From JBCCMQ01 sp039026235 (lineage in GTDB: Bacteria; Pseudomonadota; Alphaproteobacteria; Rhodobacterales; Rhodobacteraceae), in NCBI GenBank assembly GCA_039026235.1, contig JBCCMQ010000005.1:114798-178797 (forward strand): DNA of 64,000 nucleotides, written 5' to 3'. The translations under genes and the position numbers were made by a program. A model generated the notes under the pieces. The model did not search any database and was not told the origin of the DNA. It saw nothing but the letters and a program-made list of their open reading frames with translations. Shown here in pieces: positions 15,144-23,437 of the stretch (its first letter is position 1; every line of letters starts with the position of its first letter).

Positions 15144-16361
15144 TCAGTCGAGCCGAAGCCTCAGTATCGCGTAGCCGCACAAGACCATGCAGATCCCCGA
15201 TGCCATCAGGAAAGGCGCGCGCAGTGCAGCCTCACGACCGATGGGATCCTCGAGCATCGAGACCAGCACGCCAGCGGCCATTGCACCCAAGGGCATCGAG
15301 CCCCAACCGAAGAAGCGATAAATACTGTTCACACGCCCCAACAAGGCAGGAGGTATGCGCCTTTGACGCCACGACACAGTAATCACATTCCAGACCATTG
15401 CAGCAGCCATGACCATGAAAAGCCAAACCGCCATTACAATGCCTTGGCTGCTGAGGCCAATCGCGCCATAACCGATCGCCCAGACACCGACCGACAGATA
15501 AAGGCAGAGCTGGCGGCCCAAAAGGTCGATAAGACGCGGTGCCAAGAGGCTACCGGTAATTGCACCCACAGCCGCGACGGAAAGCGCAAGACCATACGCG
15601 GCCGACGACATGTGCAGGATCTCCTGAGCAAAGAGCACCTGGATTGTAACCGTGGCCGTGGCAAGAAAATTCGCAATGCCCAGAACAATGGCCAACCGCA
15701 AGAGCAAAGCGTCGCCGCGCATGAAGGCAATCCCTTCCAGGAAAGCCTCTGAAAAACGGGCGACTGATCGTGGTCGGGACGGTATCGTCATCAGCCAGAC
15801 CAAACCGGCGGCGAGGATAAGCAGAGCGAAATCGATGCCAAAGGGAATCCCAATCCCGATCGCAATGAGAACCCCGGCGAGCGGTGGGCCAATGAACTGA
15901 CCGGCCAGTTGCTCGGTGCTCCAAAGCTGGCCATTAGCGGCCTCTAGATCCTTGGGCTCCACGACGGCGGGCAGGATCGTCTGGGCGGCATTGTCACGCA
16001 GCACTTCCGCTGAACCCAGAAGAAATGCAAGCGCCGCCAAAAGCCAGACCGAACCCGCGACACCCTTGTTGGTGGCCAGGACCAGAATGGCCAATACGAT
16101 GGCAGCGCGCAAAAGATCGGCACGCGCGATCAGCTTCCGCTGGTCGGATTGATCTATGATTACCCCAGCCGGTAAAGCGAACAAGAGCCAGGGAAGGCGC
16201 CCAGCGGCGGCAACGAAGGCGATTGCCACGGGATCGCTGGTCATCAGTGTCGCCAGCCAAGGCAATGCAAGGACAATCAAGCCGTCGCCAAGATTGGTCA
16301 GCGCGCCGGCGGAAAAAAGCAACCGGTAGTTCCGGTTTCTAAAGAGGAGTGCCTCTGCCAT
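15144..16361 (-). CDS. MFS transporter (MFS_3, EntS-like exporter family)
   Basis: 405 residues with about 12 hydrophobic segments. The N terminus FRNRNYRLLFSAGALTNLGD is typical of the MFS_3 group, which contains the enterobactin exporter EntS and macrolide exporters. The loop 2-3 motif reads GVIIDQSDQRKLIARADLLR. It is predicted to export small hydrophobic compounds through the inner membrane by proton antiport. It stands alone between the TetR operon promoter and murQ, and its substrate is unknown. Confidence 0.85.
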   Translation of the reverse strand: MAEALLFRNRNYRLLFSAGALTNLGDGLIVLALPWLATLMTSDPVAIAFVAAAGRLPWLLFALPAGVIIDQSDQRKLIARADLLRAAIVLAILVLATNKGVAGSVWLLAALAFLLGSAEVLRDNAAQTILPAVVEPKDLEAANGQLWSTEQLAGQFIGPPLAGVLIAIGIGIPFGIDFALLILAAGLVWLMTIPSRPRSVARFSEAFLEGIAFMRGDALLLRLAIVLGIANFLATATVTIQVLFAQEILHMSSAAYGLALSVAAVGAITGSLLAPRLIDLLGRQLCLYLSVGVWAIGYGAIGLSSQGIVMAVWLFMVMAAAMVWNVITVSWRQRRIPPALLGRVNSIYRFFGWGSMPLGAMAAGVLVSMLEDPIGREAALRAPFLMASGICMVLCGYAILRLRLD

Positions 16362-16466
16362 TTGGGAAAACCATGCAAGTTCAACCCTTAGGATGCGATC
16401 AGAAACCTGCGGACGTCAATGCTGGTTGGCGGGTCACTAAGGCCTGGCCCATAAAGCAGGTGGCGA

Positions 16467-17399
16467 CTAGGCGGACTTCTTTTGCGTCGCCGACAAGGCG
16501 GCCCGAAGAAAACCATCCGCACCTGTAAGAAAGGATTGAGCACGGTTCTTATCAAGCCCGGTCAGTCCCATTAGGATCGCGAGTTTCACATTGCGATCAC
16601 TTTCCGCCAGCAGAGCAGCTGCCTCGTCCGGTCCGACACCTGTGGCCTCACAAATGATGTGCACAGCGCGGGTCTCAAGCTTTTGATTTGAAACGGTCAC
16701 ATCCACCATCAGGTTTTTGTAGGTTCGCCCGCTTCGGATCATGGTCGCAGTGCTAAGCATGTTCAGCACCATTTTTTGTGCCGTCCCCGACTTCATCCGC
16801 GTTGATCCGGTCAGTATCTCGGCGCCCACACGCGGTGCGATTGTGATCTCTGCTTCGTGCGAGATCCTGGCATCGCCAACACAGGTCAGCGCGATGGTCG
16901 TAGCACCGACTGAGCGGGCGTATTCCAGCGCGCCAAGGACATAGGGCGTTCGCCCACTGACGGAAATGCCCACTACGGCATCATTTTTGGTCAGACCAAT
17001 GTCGCGAAGATCGTTCCGGCCCCAAACGGGGTTGTCTTCTGCGGTTTCGACCGAATGGCGAAGTGCGGTGTCTCCACCTGCGATCAGGCCGAGTACTGCA
17101 TCCGCTGCCACGGAGAAGGTCGGAGGACACTCGGATGCGTCGAGCACGCCCAAACGTCCGCTGGTACCAGCGCCCACATAGATCAGCCGACCTCCGGCGC
17201 GGTGCGCGGCAACGATTACTTCCACGGCTTGCGCAATCTGCGGTATCTCGCGTTCGACCGCCTCGGCGACCAGTTTGTCCTCGGCGTTGATGCGGGCGAC
17301 CAACTGTTGAATGGGCAACAGATCAAGATCCTCTGTCCGAGGGTTCCGTGCTTCCGAAGCGAGACGCTTCAAATCGCCTAACGTTAACTTGTCCGCCAC
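16467..17399 (-). CDS. murQ: N-acetylmuramic acid 6-phosphate etherase
   Basis: 310 residues, normal for MurQ. The SIS-domain signature IYVGAGTSGRLGVLDASECP (73-92) includes the catalytic glutamate E90. The enzyme cleaves the lactyl ether of MurNAc-6-phosphate to GlcNAc-6-phosphate plus D-lactate during peptidoglycan recycling. The start is a GTG at 17399 with AGG five bases upstream. No anmK, murP or nagZ is adjacent, so it is an orphan here. Recycling genes elsewhere in the window include ampD (31129-31881). Confidence 0.95.
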   Translation of the reverse strand: MADKLTLGDLKRLASEARNPRTEDLDLLPIQQLVARINAEDKLVAEAVEREIPQIAQAVEVIVAAHRAGGRLIYVGAGTSGRLGVLDASECPPTFSVAADAVLGLIAGGDTALRHSVETAEDNPVWGRNDLRDIGLTKNDAVVGISVSGRTPYVLGALEYARSVGATTIALTCVGDARISHEAEITIAPRVGAEILTGSTRMKSGTAQKMVLNMLSTATMIRSGRTYKNLMVDVTVSNQKLETRAVHIICEATGVGPDEAAALLAESDRNVKLAILMGLTGLDKNRAQSFLTGADGFLRAALSATQKKSA

Positions 17400-17743
17400 A
17401 AAACCTACTCACAGAATGCCGCCCTGCCATTCGAGGAATTTGCGCCGGTTCCGTCAAGCAAGGCGGTATTGGAGCGCCTTTTGCAGCATCACGACGAGCG
17501 AATGCCGAGCGGTATAAACCTTTGAAAATTCTTCATAATATTCGAATTTAGCTCATAGTACGGGTCGCCGACCACTCAGGGTAGGAAGCAGCCATATCTT
17601 GAACAATCCATCTGTCTTGGCGCGATGGTTTCGCTGGCTGGAGCGTTGATGGCAAAACGCTGGCAGGGCACCGGTGACCGTGCATCCTGGAGCGCTCAGC
17701 GCCACGCTGCACCTGAAAACGGCTCTCGCGCGGAAATGGGCCG
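17400..17743. other. Intergenic region upstream of murQ
   Basis: 344 bp between murQ and the cupin gene. An AT-rich stretch near 17517-17560 (TTCTTCATAATATTCGAATTT on the plus strand, partly self-complementary) is a likely promoter area for murQ on the minus strand. No small gene with a ribosome binding site and no RNA gene was seen. Confidence 0.5.
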
Positions 17744-18415
17744 TTAACTTGGGGCTTTTGGGGGTTTGGTCAGATGCCCGGATTTAACCCATAGACGGGC
17801 GCCGTCCGGGCCGGCCAATGCCTCCAAAGGCGCATCGGGGGGAAGCCTTAGCCAGGAATTGACGCCAAACACCTCGCCGCCCTCCTCAAAGCTGCCGTCG
17901 ATCACCAGGGCTTCGAACCCGCCGTGTCCTGTAGCAGAAACGATGAGAGACGGTGACCAGATCTCAATGCGGACCCGCTCGTTCTCGTCGCGGAAAAGCG
18001 GGATCTCTGACATACCGTCCGCGACCGGGCGGGCGGGCTCGGCATTTGTGTCAATCGTGACTTGATGTCGGTCATCCATATCAAACTGCCAAAGCTTGAC
18101 GAAGATCGTGGCGCCGGGCTCTGAGCTCGGCGTGTGCGAAGACGTCGGCGGATTCCGCACATAAGTGCCCACTGGAAAGTCCCCGTGTTCGTCCTGAAAC
18201 ACGCCGTCCAGCACCAGAAATTCCTCGCCACCGGTATGCTTATGGGCAGAGAACGCGCTTCCGGGTGCGTAGCGCACGATGGTCGTGGCGCGGGCGACCT
18301 CATCGCCGATCCGGTCGAGCATACGGCGATCCACCCCCTTCATCGGCGATGCGACCCAGGGTTCCTGGTCGGCATGGACCACGGCCCGTTGGCCAAAATC
18401 GGCGTTGATATCCAT
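17744..18415 (-). CDS. ChrR-like cupin domain protein
   Basis: 223 residues from the ATG at 18415, which has AAGGGGA upstream; the frame stays open to 18601 without a better start. Two cupin domains are visible. The first (about 20-120) carries HKHTGGEEFLVLDGVF with the metal-binding His/Glu pattern and SSHTPSS; the second (about 130-210) is degenerate (GHGGFEALVIDGSFEEGGE). This matches the ChrR-type cupin (cupin_7), known as the C-terminal domain of the anti-sigma factor ChrR that senses singlet oxygen. The N-terminal zinc anti-sigma domain is absent and no ECF sigma gene is adjacent, so a role as metal-dependent dioxygenase or sensor is open. Confidence 0.8.
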   Translation of the reverse strand: MDINADFGQRAVVHADQEPWVASPMKGVDRRMLDRIGDEVARATTIVRYAPGSAFSAHKHTGGEEFLVLDGVFQDEHGDFPVGTYVRNPPTSSHTPSSEPGATIFVKLWQFDMDDRHQVTIDTNAEPARPVADGMSEIPLFRDENERVRIEIWSPSLIVSATGHGGFEALVIDGSFEEGGEVFGVNSWLRLPPDAPLEALAGPDGARLWVKSGHLTKPPKAPS

Positions 18416-18659
18416 GACGGTCCCCTTCTTCGCGTTCGAAGCACCCGGCGCCGGGCTATCAAATGGTGAACCACGGCATGCGACCGAAATCAATTCTGCA
18501 GAAAGCCGGGGTATCCGACGGGCGCGCTCTATATCCGAAAACTGCGTTGGGAGAGGGCTGCGCCGGCGCGAGTGATGGTTCCCTGAACGCACGCTGGCCA
18601 CCGCGATTTTACCGGCTCTCTCTCAGCCAACACACGTCAGGATACAAAAGAAGGTCAGG

Positions 18660-18736
18660 TGGTAGCGGAGGAGGGACTTGAACCCCCGACACAAGGATTA
18701 TGATTCCTCTGCTCTAACCAACTGAGCTACTCCGCC
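18660..18736 (-). tRNA. tRNA with CAT anticodon (tRNA-Met, elongator type; tRNA-Ile2 possible)
   Basis: 77 nt folding as a full cloverleaf on the minus strand. The acceptor stem GGCGGAG pairs with CTCCGCT (first pair G-U), the D arm is GCTC/GAGC, the anticodon stem is GAGGA/TCCTT with loop ATCATAA, and the T arm is CGGGGGTTCAAGTCCC-like. The CCA is encoded. CAT anticodons serve initiator Met, elongator Met or lysidine-modified Ile. The paired first base rules against the initiator; elongator Met is preferred on overall similarity. Confidence 0.93.
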
Positions 18737-18785
18737 AGAAGCGACGCGGTGATTAAGCGACGCCCCCCGGGGCGTCAAGCCGAAA

Positions 18786-19223
18786 TCAGGTCTCCAGCCA
18801 GATCGTCACCGGTCCGTTATTCACCAACTCCACCGCCATGTCCGCGCCGAACTGGCCCTGGGCCACTTGGTGCACCTGCTGGCGCATCACATGGGCGAAA
18901 TGGTGATAGAGCCGGGCGCCGTCCTCGGGCGCGGCGGCAGACGAAAATCCAGGACGGTTGCCGCGCGATGTGTCCGCGGCCAGTGTGAACTGGCTGACGA
19001 CCAGTGCCGCGCCCCCGGTGTCGACCAGCGACCGGTTCATGCGTCCGGCTTCGTCGCGAAAAATTCGCAGTTTCATGGCCTTGCGGGCCAGTGCCTCGGC
19101 GCTGACCTCGTCGTCACCTTGCATGGCGCACACTAAGATCAAAAGGCCCGGACCGATCTCACCAATCACCGCGCCGTCCACCGTTACGGAGGCACGGCTG
19201 ACCCGCTGCAGCAGCGCCCTCAC
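18786..19223 (-). CDS. dtd: D-aminoacyl-tRNA deacylase
   Basis: 145 residues from a GTG at 19223 (MRALLQRVSRASVTVDGAVI). It has the DTD motifs SQFTL and the C-terminal NNGPVTIWLE containing the GPVT Gly-cisPro element. The enzyme removes D-amino acids mischarged on tRNA. The frame opens five codons earlier, but the GTG gives the standard family N terminus and overlaps the upstream kinase stop as GTGA, typical of coupled genes. The usual SFSRA segment reads GFSSA here. Confidence 0.93.
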   Translation of the reverse strand: MRALLQRVSRASVTVDGAVIGEIGPGLLILVCAMQGDDEVSAEALARKAMKLRIFRDEAGRMNRSLVDTGGAALVVSQFTLAADTSRGNRPGFSSAAAPEDGARLYHHFAHVMRQQVHQVAQGQFGADMAVELVNNGPVTIWLET

Positions 19224-20140
19224 AATTCGTTGGCCCACGGCGGGTTGGCGCCGGCGCGGGCGACTGTCACTGCGGCCGCACTGATCCCAAGCGAGATGGC
19301 GGTCTCAAGCACCGGCCGTTCGATATCCGCTATGCCTGCCTTCGCGACGGCATTCTGGCGATCCAGCCCGGCCAGAAATCCCGCGTTGAACGTATCTCCG
19401 GCGCCGACGGTGTCCACGACTTCCACCCGTGTGGCCGGAACGTCGACGGAGTAGCTTTGCGTATAGGCATGGGCACCTTCGCTTCCAAACGTCACAAGAA
19501 CGACAGAAGGACCGCTGCCAAGCAAAAATTCAACCGCCTCGTGTGTGGCATCGGACTTTGCGATCCATGCCAGATCCTCATCTGAGACCTTGATGATGTC
19601 GGCCGCCGCGATCATGCGTGAAAGGCGCGCACGATAGCGTGCCTCGTCCGCGATGAAACCGGGCCGAATGTTGGGATCGATCATGATCAGACTTGTCCCG
19701 GCTTCGCGCAGGCACAGTGCTTCATAGGCACTGGCGCATGGTTCAACAGCCAAACTTATCCCACCAAAAAACAGCGCTTTAGGCTTGGCTGGCAACACAG
19801 GAAGATCTTCGGGAACGAGCATGCGGCCAGCCGTATTTTCATCGTAGAAGGCATAGCTGGCATGGCCGTTGTTCAGCGTGACAAAGGCAAGGGTCGTCGG
19901 TCGGTCGGTCACGACCGACAGGTTTCCGTTGACACCGGCCTCTTCGAGCTTTTCCGACAGAATGCGCCCGAACAAATCTGATGAAAGCCCGGTGAAAACC
20001 GACGTCTCGGTACCCAGCCGGCCCAGGGCGATGGCGGTGTTGAAGACGGCGCCCCCGGCAAACGGCTGGAAAGCGTCCCCTCCGTCCTCGGTGCGGCGTG
20101 GCAACATATCGATCAGCGCTTCACCGCAGCAAAGGATCAT
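19220..20140 (-). CDS. PfkB family carbohydrate kinase (fructokinase-like)
   Basis: 306 residues. PfkB/ribokinase signatures are present: the N-terminal GGAVFNTAIALGRLG (29-43) and the C-terminal DTVGAGDTFNAGFLAGL with the catalytic aspartate and anion hole. CGEALIDMLP at the start is typical of bacterial fructokinases. It phosphorylates a sugar with ATP in the cytoplasm. It forms a two-gene unit with dtd. Fructose as substrate is inferred from the family. Confidence 0.9.
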   Translation of the reverse strand: MILCCGEALIDMLPRRTEDGGDAFQPFAGGAVFNTAIALGRLGTETSVFTGLSSDLFGRILSEKLEEAGVNGNLSVVTDRPTTLAFVTLNNGHASYAFYDENTAGRMLVPEDLPVLPAKPKALFFGGISLAVEPCASAYEALCLREAGTSLIMIDPNIRPGFIADEARYRARLSRMIAAADIIKVSDEDLAWIAKSDATHEAVEFLLGSGPSVVLVTFGSEGAHAYTQSYSVDVPATRVEVVDTVGAGDTFNAGFLAGLDRQNAVAKAGIADIERPVLETAISLGISAAAVTVARAGANPPWANEL

Positions 20141-20199
20141 CTGAGGGCTCCGTAAAATTGCGCCGACCCTCTACGATGCGGGCCACCGCGTCGCAATAG

Positions 20200-21288
20200 T
20201 CAACCCTCCATCATCGCAATCATGTAGCCCATGGCCCCGAGCCAAACCGCAGCAACGAACGCAGCAGCGGCAATCTTCCAGACAGACCATGGCCGTTCTC
20301 CCTGCACCCGGCCGGTCTGTCCGTTCACGACAAAGCGATACGACGTGCCCCGGTATTTGTAGGCCGCGACCCAGACCGGCAGAAGGATGTGCTTGAATGT
20401 CACATCAGACACTTCCGTGTTCGCCGATGTGATCTGCTGACGGTCGCCGCCGATGTCAAAGCGGATGTCCCGGGCAATCTGATTGTCCATGATCGTCCGG
20501 GCCTTCTGAAGCCCTGCCTTGACATCAATCGTATAGGCTTCGGCCCTGAAGCCCGCCAAATAGTCGACGGAATACGGCTCAAGACCGCTCAGATCCCAGG
20601 GTGGCAGCGCTTCGGTGAACCGGCCCGGCAGAGCGCTTGAAGCCAAAACAAGAACATCGTCAAAAAAGCGAGCGACACGGCCCGACACGGCGCGCCAGCG
20701 CACTTTTCTGACCACTTCGGTCTGTGTCTTGCCACCGCGCCGCACAGTTCGTGTCTCGGTGTAGACCGTGCCGCGCTTGCCGGTATAGCGCGTCTTGGTG
20801 TCGGCATCGAAGGTCCAGAACGGCACATAAACGCCCTGCATCTTGCGTCCCTTGCGGGCGTATTCTTGCAATCCGGAAGGTGCGAACCAAAGGCGCCCCA
20901 GCCATGTGTTCATCGCGCTGTGCGCTTCAGGTTCGGCCAACTGAAACGGCAGAACCGCGCGTGGCTTGATATGACGGTTGGTCGTGGTCACCACCGGCGA
21001 GGCGCAGAACGGGCATTCGGTCGAATGCGTGTCGTCACCAAGCTCGATCTGGGCGCCGCAGCTGTTACACGCGGTCACGCGGGTTTCTTCGTATTCGGTC
21101 TGATCCGGGCCTTCCAACCCATCGACAAGAGCGATTTCGCGAATAGGCTCCGGCGCGCCAGCGTTGTCGAGCGCTTCCTCATACCCGCAATGATCGCAAG
21201 AAAGGTGGTCCGCGCCCGGTGCATAACGCAGGTTGGCTCCGCAATTCGGGCAGGGGAAACGGTGTTCGTCTATTTCATCGAGTGGCAT
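20200..21288 (-). CDS. TFIIB-type zinc ribbon membrane-associated protein (YdjG/YdjH-like)
   Basis: 362 residues from the ATG at 21288. Two Cys4 zinc ribbons are visible: CPNC...CDHC (about 13-36) and CNSC...CPFC (about 73-95). A central domain of unknown function follows (YARKGRKMQGVYVPFWTFDA), then one C-terminal membrane span (about 336-358). In Bacillus subtilis similar zinc-ribbon proteins (YdjG/YdjH) join PspA and the SPFH protein YdjI at stressed membranes. Here the gene follows an SPFH gene by 41 bp in the same operon, so a comparable membrane-stress role is likely. Confidence 0.82.
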   Translation of the reverse strand: MPLDEIDEHRFPCPNCGANLRYAPGADHLSCDHCGYEEALDNAGAPEPIREIALVDGLEGPDQTEYEETRVTACNSCGAQIELGDDTHSTECPFCASPVVTTTNRHIKPRAVLPFQLAEPEAHSAMNTWLGRLWFAPSGLQEYARKGRKMQGVYVPFWTFDADTKTRYTGKRGTVYTETRTVRRGGKTQTEVVRKVRWRAVSGRVARFFDDVLVLASSALPGRFTEALPPWDLSGLEPYSVDYLAGFRAEAYTIDVKAGLQKARTIMDNQIARDIRFDIGGDRQQITSANTEVSDVTFKHILLPVWVAAYKYRGTSYRFVVNGQTGRVQGERPWSVWKIAAAAFVAAVWLGAMGYMIAMMEG

Positions 21289-21329
21289 GGAAGATGCCCC
21301 GTCGTTGCGTCGGCCTGCGCAGTAACACC

Positions 21330-22451
21330 TCAGGACCCGGGCGGCGGCGGCGGCAGAACCGTGAACAGTTGGGCCAACTCGGATACGTCCTCGGCCCGCA
21401 TCCAACCGTCCTGGCCGGCGGTCCAGACATAGCTTTCCCGGGTCAGCGCGCCGTCGGACACCATACGCCCAAGGCGCGCCTTGGAAAAGGGACCGGTTGT
21501 CTTGCCGTCTTCGGCGATATGCCAGACATGCTCAACCGGTGGCGGGGGCGGAGGTGCTGGCGCCGCGCTGGGCGCAGGCGCTGCTGCTGGCTTCTGGCCC
21601 CAGGGTCCGCCAAACTGGCTGGCCATGGCCATGCCCATTCCGGCGCCAAGCCCGGCGGCCATGCCGCCACCGGCAGGATTATTGGCCGCTGCCGTCATAG
21701 CCTCTGCAGCCGAATACTGGGTGAACTTCCCAAGATCGCCGGCCAGTCCCATGGATGTCCGCTTGTCCAATGCCGCCTCGACCGCCGGAGGAAGCGAGAT
21801 GTTCTCGATGTAAAGCTCGGGCATCTCAAGCCCGTATTCCTTGATCGTACCGCTGATCTCGGCGGCAACAAGCTTACCGAGATCAGCCGTGTTGGCAGCC
21901 ATATCAAGCACCGGAATGCCCGAACCGGCGATCACGCGGCTGAATTCCTGAACGATGATGTTTCGGATCTGATAGCTGATTTCGTCCATGGTGAATTCGC
22001 CGTCCGTGCCGACAATCTCGACCAGAAACCGGGCGGGATCGGCGACGCGAACCGTGTAGGTCCCAAATGCCCTTAAACGCGTCGGTCCGAATTCGGGATC
22101 GCGGGTCATGATCGGGTTCTTGGTGCCCCACTTGAGGTCAGCAAAGCGACGCGTGTTTACGAAATAGACCTCGGACTTGAACGGTGATCGAAAGCCGTGA
22201 TCCCAATGCTGAAGTGTTGTCATCACCGGCATGTTGTTCGTCTCGAGCATATAAAGACCCGGTGTGAAGACATCGGCCAATTGGCCCTCGTGCACAAAGA
22301 CCGCAGACTGACCTTCGCGCACCGTCAGCTTGGCGCCGTACTTGATCTCATGACCGTGGCGTTCAAAGCGCCACACCATCGTGTCACGTGTGTCGTCAAC
22401 CCAGTGCAGAACGTCGATGAATTCACCGCTCAGGAAATCGAAAATGCTCAT
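21330..22451 (-). CDS. SPFH domain protein with C-terminal GYF-type domain (YdjI/virion-core-protein-like)
   Basis: 373 residues. The N-terminal SPFH domain covers about 25-225, with LTVREGQSAVFVHEGQLADV. A glycine/alanine-rich stretch (about 255-285) and an Ala-Pro linker follow (about 286-308), and residues 309-365 form a GYF_2-like domain (WHIAEDGKTTGPFSKARL). SPFH proteins such as B. subtilis YdjI form membrane-associated scaffolds. GYF_2 domains bind proline-rich peptides or partners. It lies between DUF2927 and zinc-ribbon genes on the same strand, consistent with one envelope-stress complex. Confidence 0.88.
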   Translation of the reverse strand: MSIFDFLSGEFIDVLHWVDDTRDTMVWRFERHGHEIKYGAKLTVREGQSAVFVHEGQLADVFTPGLYMLETNNMPVMTTLQHWDHGFRSPFKSEVYFVNTRRFADLKWGTKNPIMTRDPEFGPTRLRAFGTYTVRVADPARFLVEIVGTDGEFTMDEISYQIRNIIVQEFSRVIAGSGIPVLDMAANTADLGKLVAAEISGTIKEYGLEMPELYIENISLPPAVEAALDKRTSMGLAGDLGKFTQYSAAEAMTAAANNPAGGGMAAGLGAGMGMAMASQFGGPWGQKPAAAPAPSAAPAPPPPPPVEHVWHIAEDGKTTGPFSKARLGRMVSDGALTRESYVWTAGQDGWMRAEDVSELAQLFTVLPPPPPGS

Positions 22452-22468
22452 CTGGGAACTCCTCGGGC

Positions 22469-23437
22469 TCAGCCTTCTACGGCGAAGAACTCGTCTGCGA
22501 TTGTGGTTGCGATGGGGCGCGCTTGCGGTTCGGTCATCCCAGTCTCTAGGCGGGGGTCATAGAGTATCCGCAAGAGCAATTCGTCATGCCGTGTGAGCAG
22601 GGCGAACTCCTCGTCATCGTTGAATATCGACGGTCGAGCGCCCGGGCTGTCATTGGCCAGCCCCATGGCTTGGGCAAGCTCTTCGTGGATGCAAGACAGG
22701 CGCAGCAATTCGGGGTGTTCTGCCCGGATGACCGCTATGGCGGCTGTGTAGGATGCCGGGCCGTCTGCCTCGGAGAAGGCAAAGACCAGACAAAAGATGG
22801 ACCGCGGCATCGTTGTGATCGTCCGTACCGCTTGAGGTGCTATGCCGGGCACAAGTCTTTCGAGACGGGGGCCAAAGTCTCGCCGCTCATCTTCATTCAG
22901 GATCAGAACAAAGAAATTCGGGTTGGCGTTTTCAAGCGAGATCGGAACCGACGTCAGATCCGACAGGCGCGCTCCGTAGCTTTCGATGTTCTCGACATCA
23001 ATCGCGCGTTGCCGGGCCGGAACGGACGGGCCGTGGATCACACGCATGCGGATCGGACCTTCCCAACGGCGCAAGCGGCTGGCGGTCTGGTTCGCGACAA
23101 GTTCGCCGGCGGTCTGCGAATATTCGTCAAACAGGGCCACCTGGACGAAGTTCTCGGCCAGATCGTTCGGGCCGAATGGCGTGTCCGGGCCGCCCCCGGC
23201 CTGCCGCAGTAGGCCCTGGCCAACCAATTCGGTTTCAATGCGCGCGTAATAGCGTTCCAGTTCGGCGCTCAGCTCGGACTGCTGGGGTGCGGAAAGCCTT
23301 TGAGGCGGCGCGGTAGGCGGCACCGAGGCCGCATCTAGCGATTCCGTGCCAAAGGGCACGCACCCAACCATCCCCATGATCACAGCGCCGAACCCGACGC
23401 TTGTCCATAGATTGGTCCGCACACACACGCAGCTCAA
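22469..23437 (-). CDS. DUF2927 lipoprotein with HEELAQ metalloprotease-like motif
   Basis: 322 residues from a TTG overlapping the TelA stop (TTGA); a GTG five codons later is an alternative start. The N-terminal hydrophobic segment ends in a lipobox-like GMVGC, so it is probably an outer- or inner-membrane lipoprotein facing the periplasm. DUF2927 proteins carry a conserved CIHEELAQAMGL motif, here near residue 247, that looks like a zinc HExxH-related site without proof of activity. It sits inside the XpaC-TelA-SPFH operon. The molecular function is unknown. Confidence 0.85.
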   Translation of the reverse strand: MSCVCVRTNLWTSVGFGAVIMGMVGCVPFGTESLDAASVPPTAPPQRLSAPQQSELSAELERYYARIETELVGQGLLRQAGGGPDTPFGPNDLAENFVQVALFDEYSQTAGELVANQTASRLRRWEGPIRMRVIHGPSVPARQRAIDVENIESYGARLSDLTSVPISLENANPNFFVLILNEDERRDFGPRLERLVPGIAPQAVRTITTMPRSIFCLVFAFSEADGPASYTAAIAVIRAEHPELLRLSCIHEELAQAMGLANDSPGARPSIFNDDEEFALLTRHDELLLRILYDPRLETGMTEPQARPIATTIADEFFAVEG

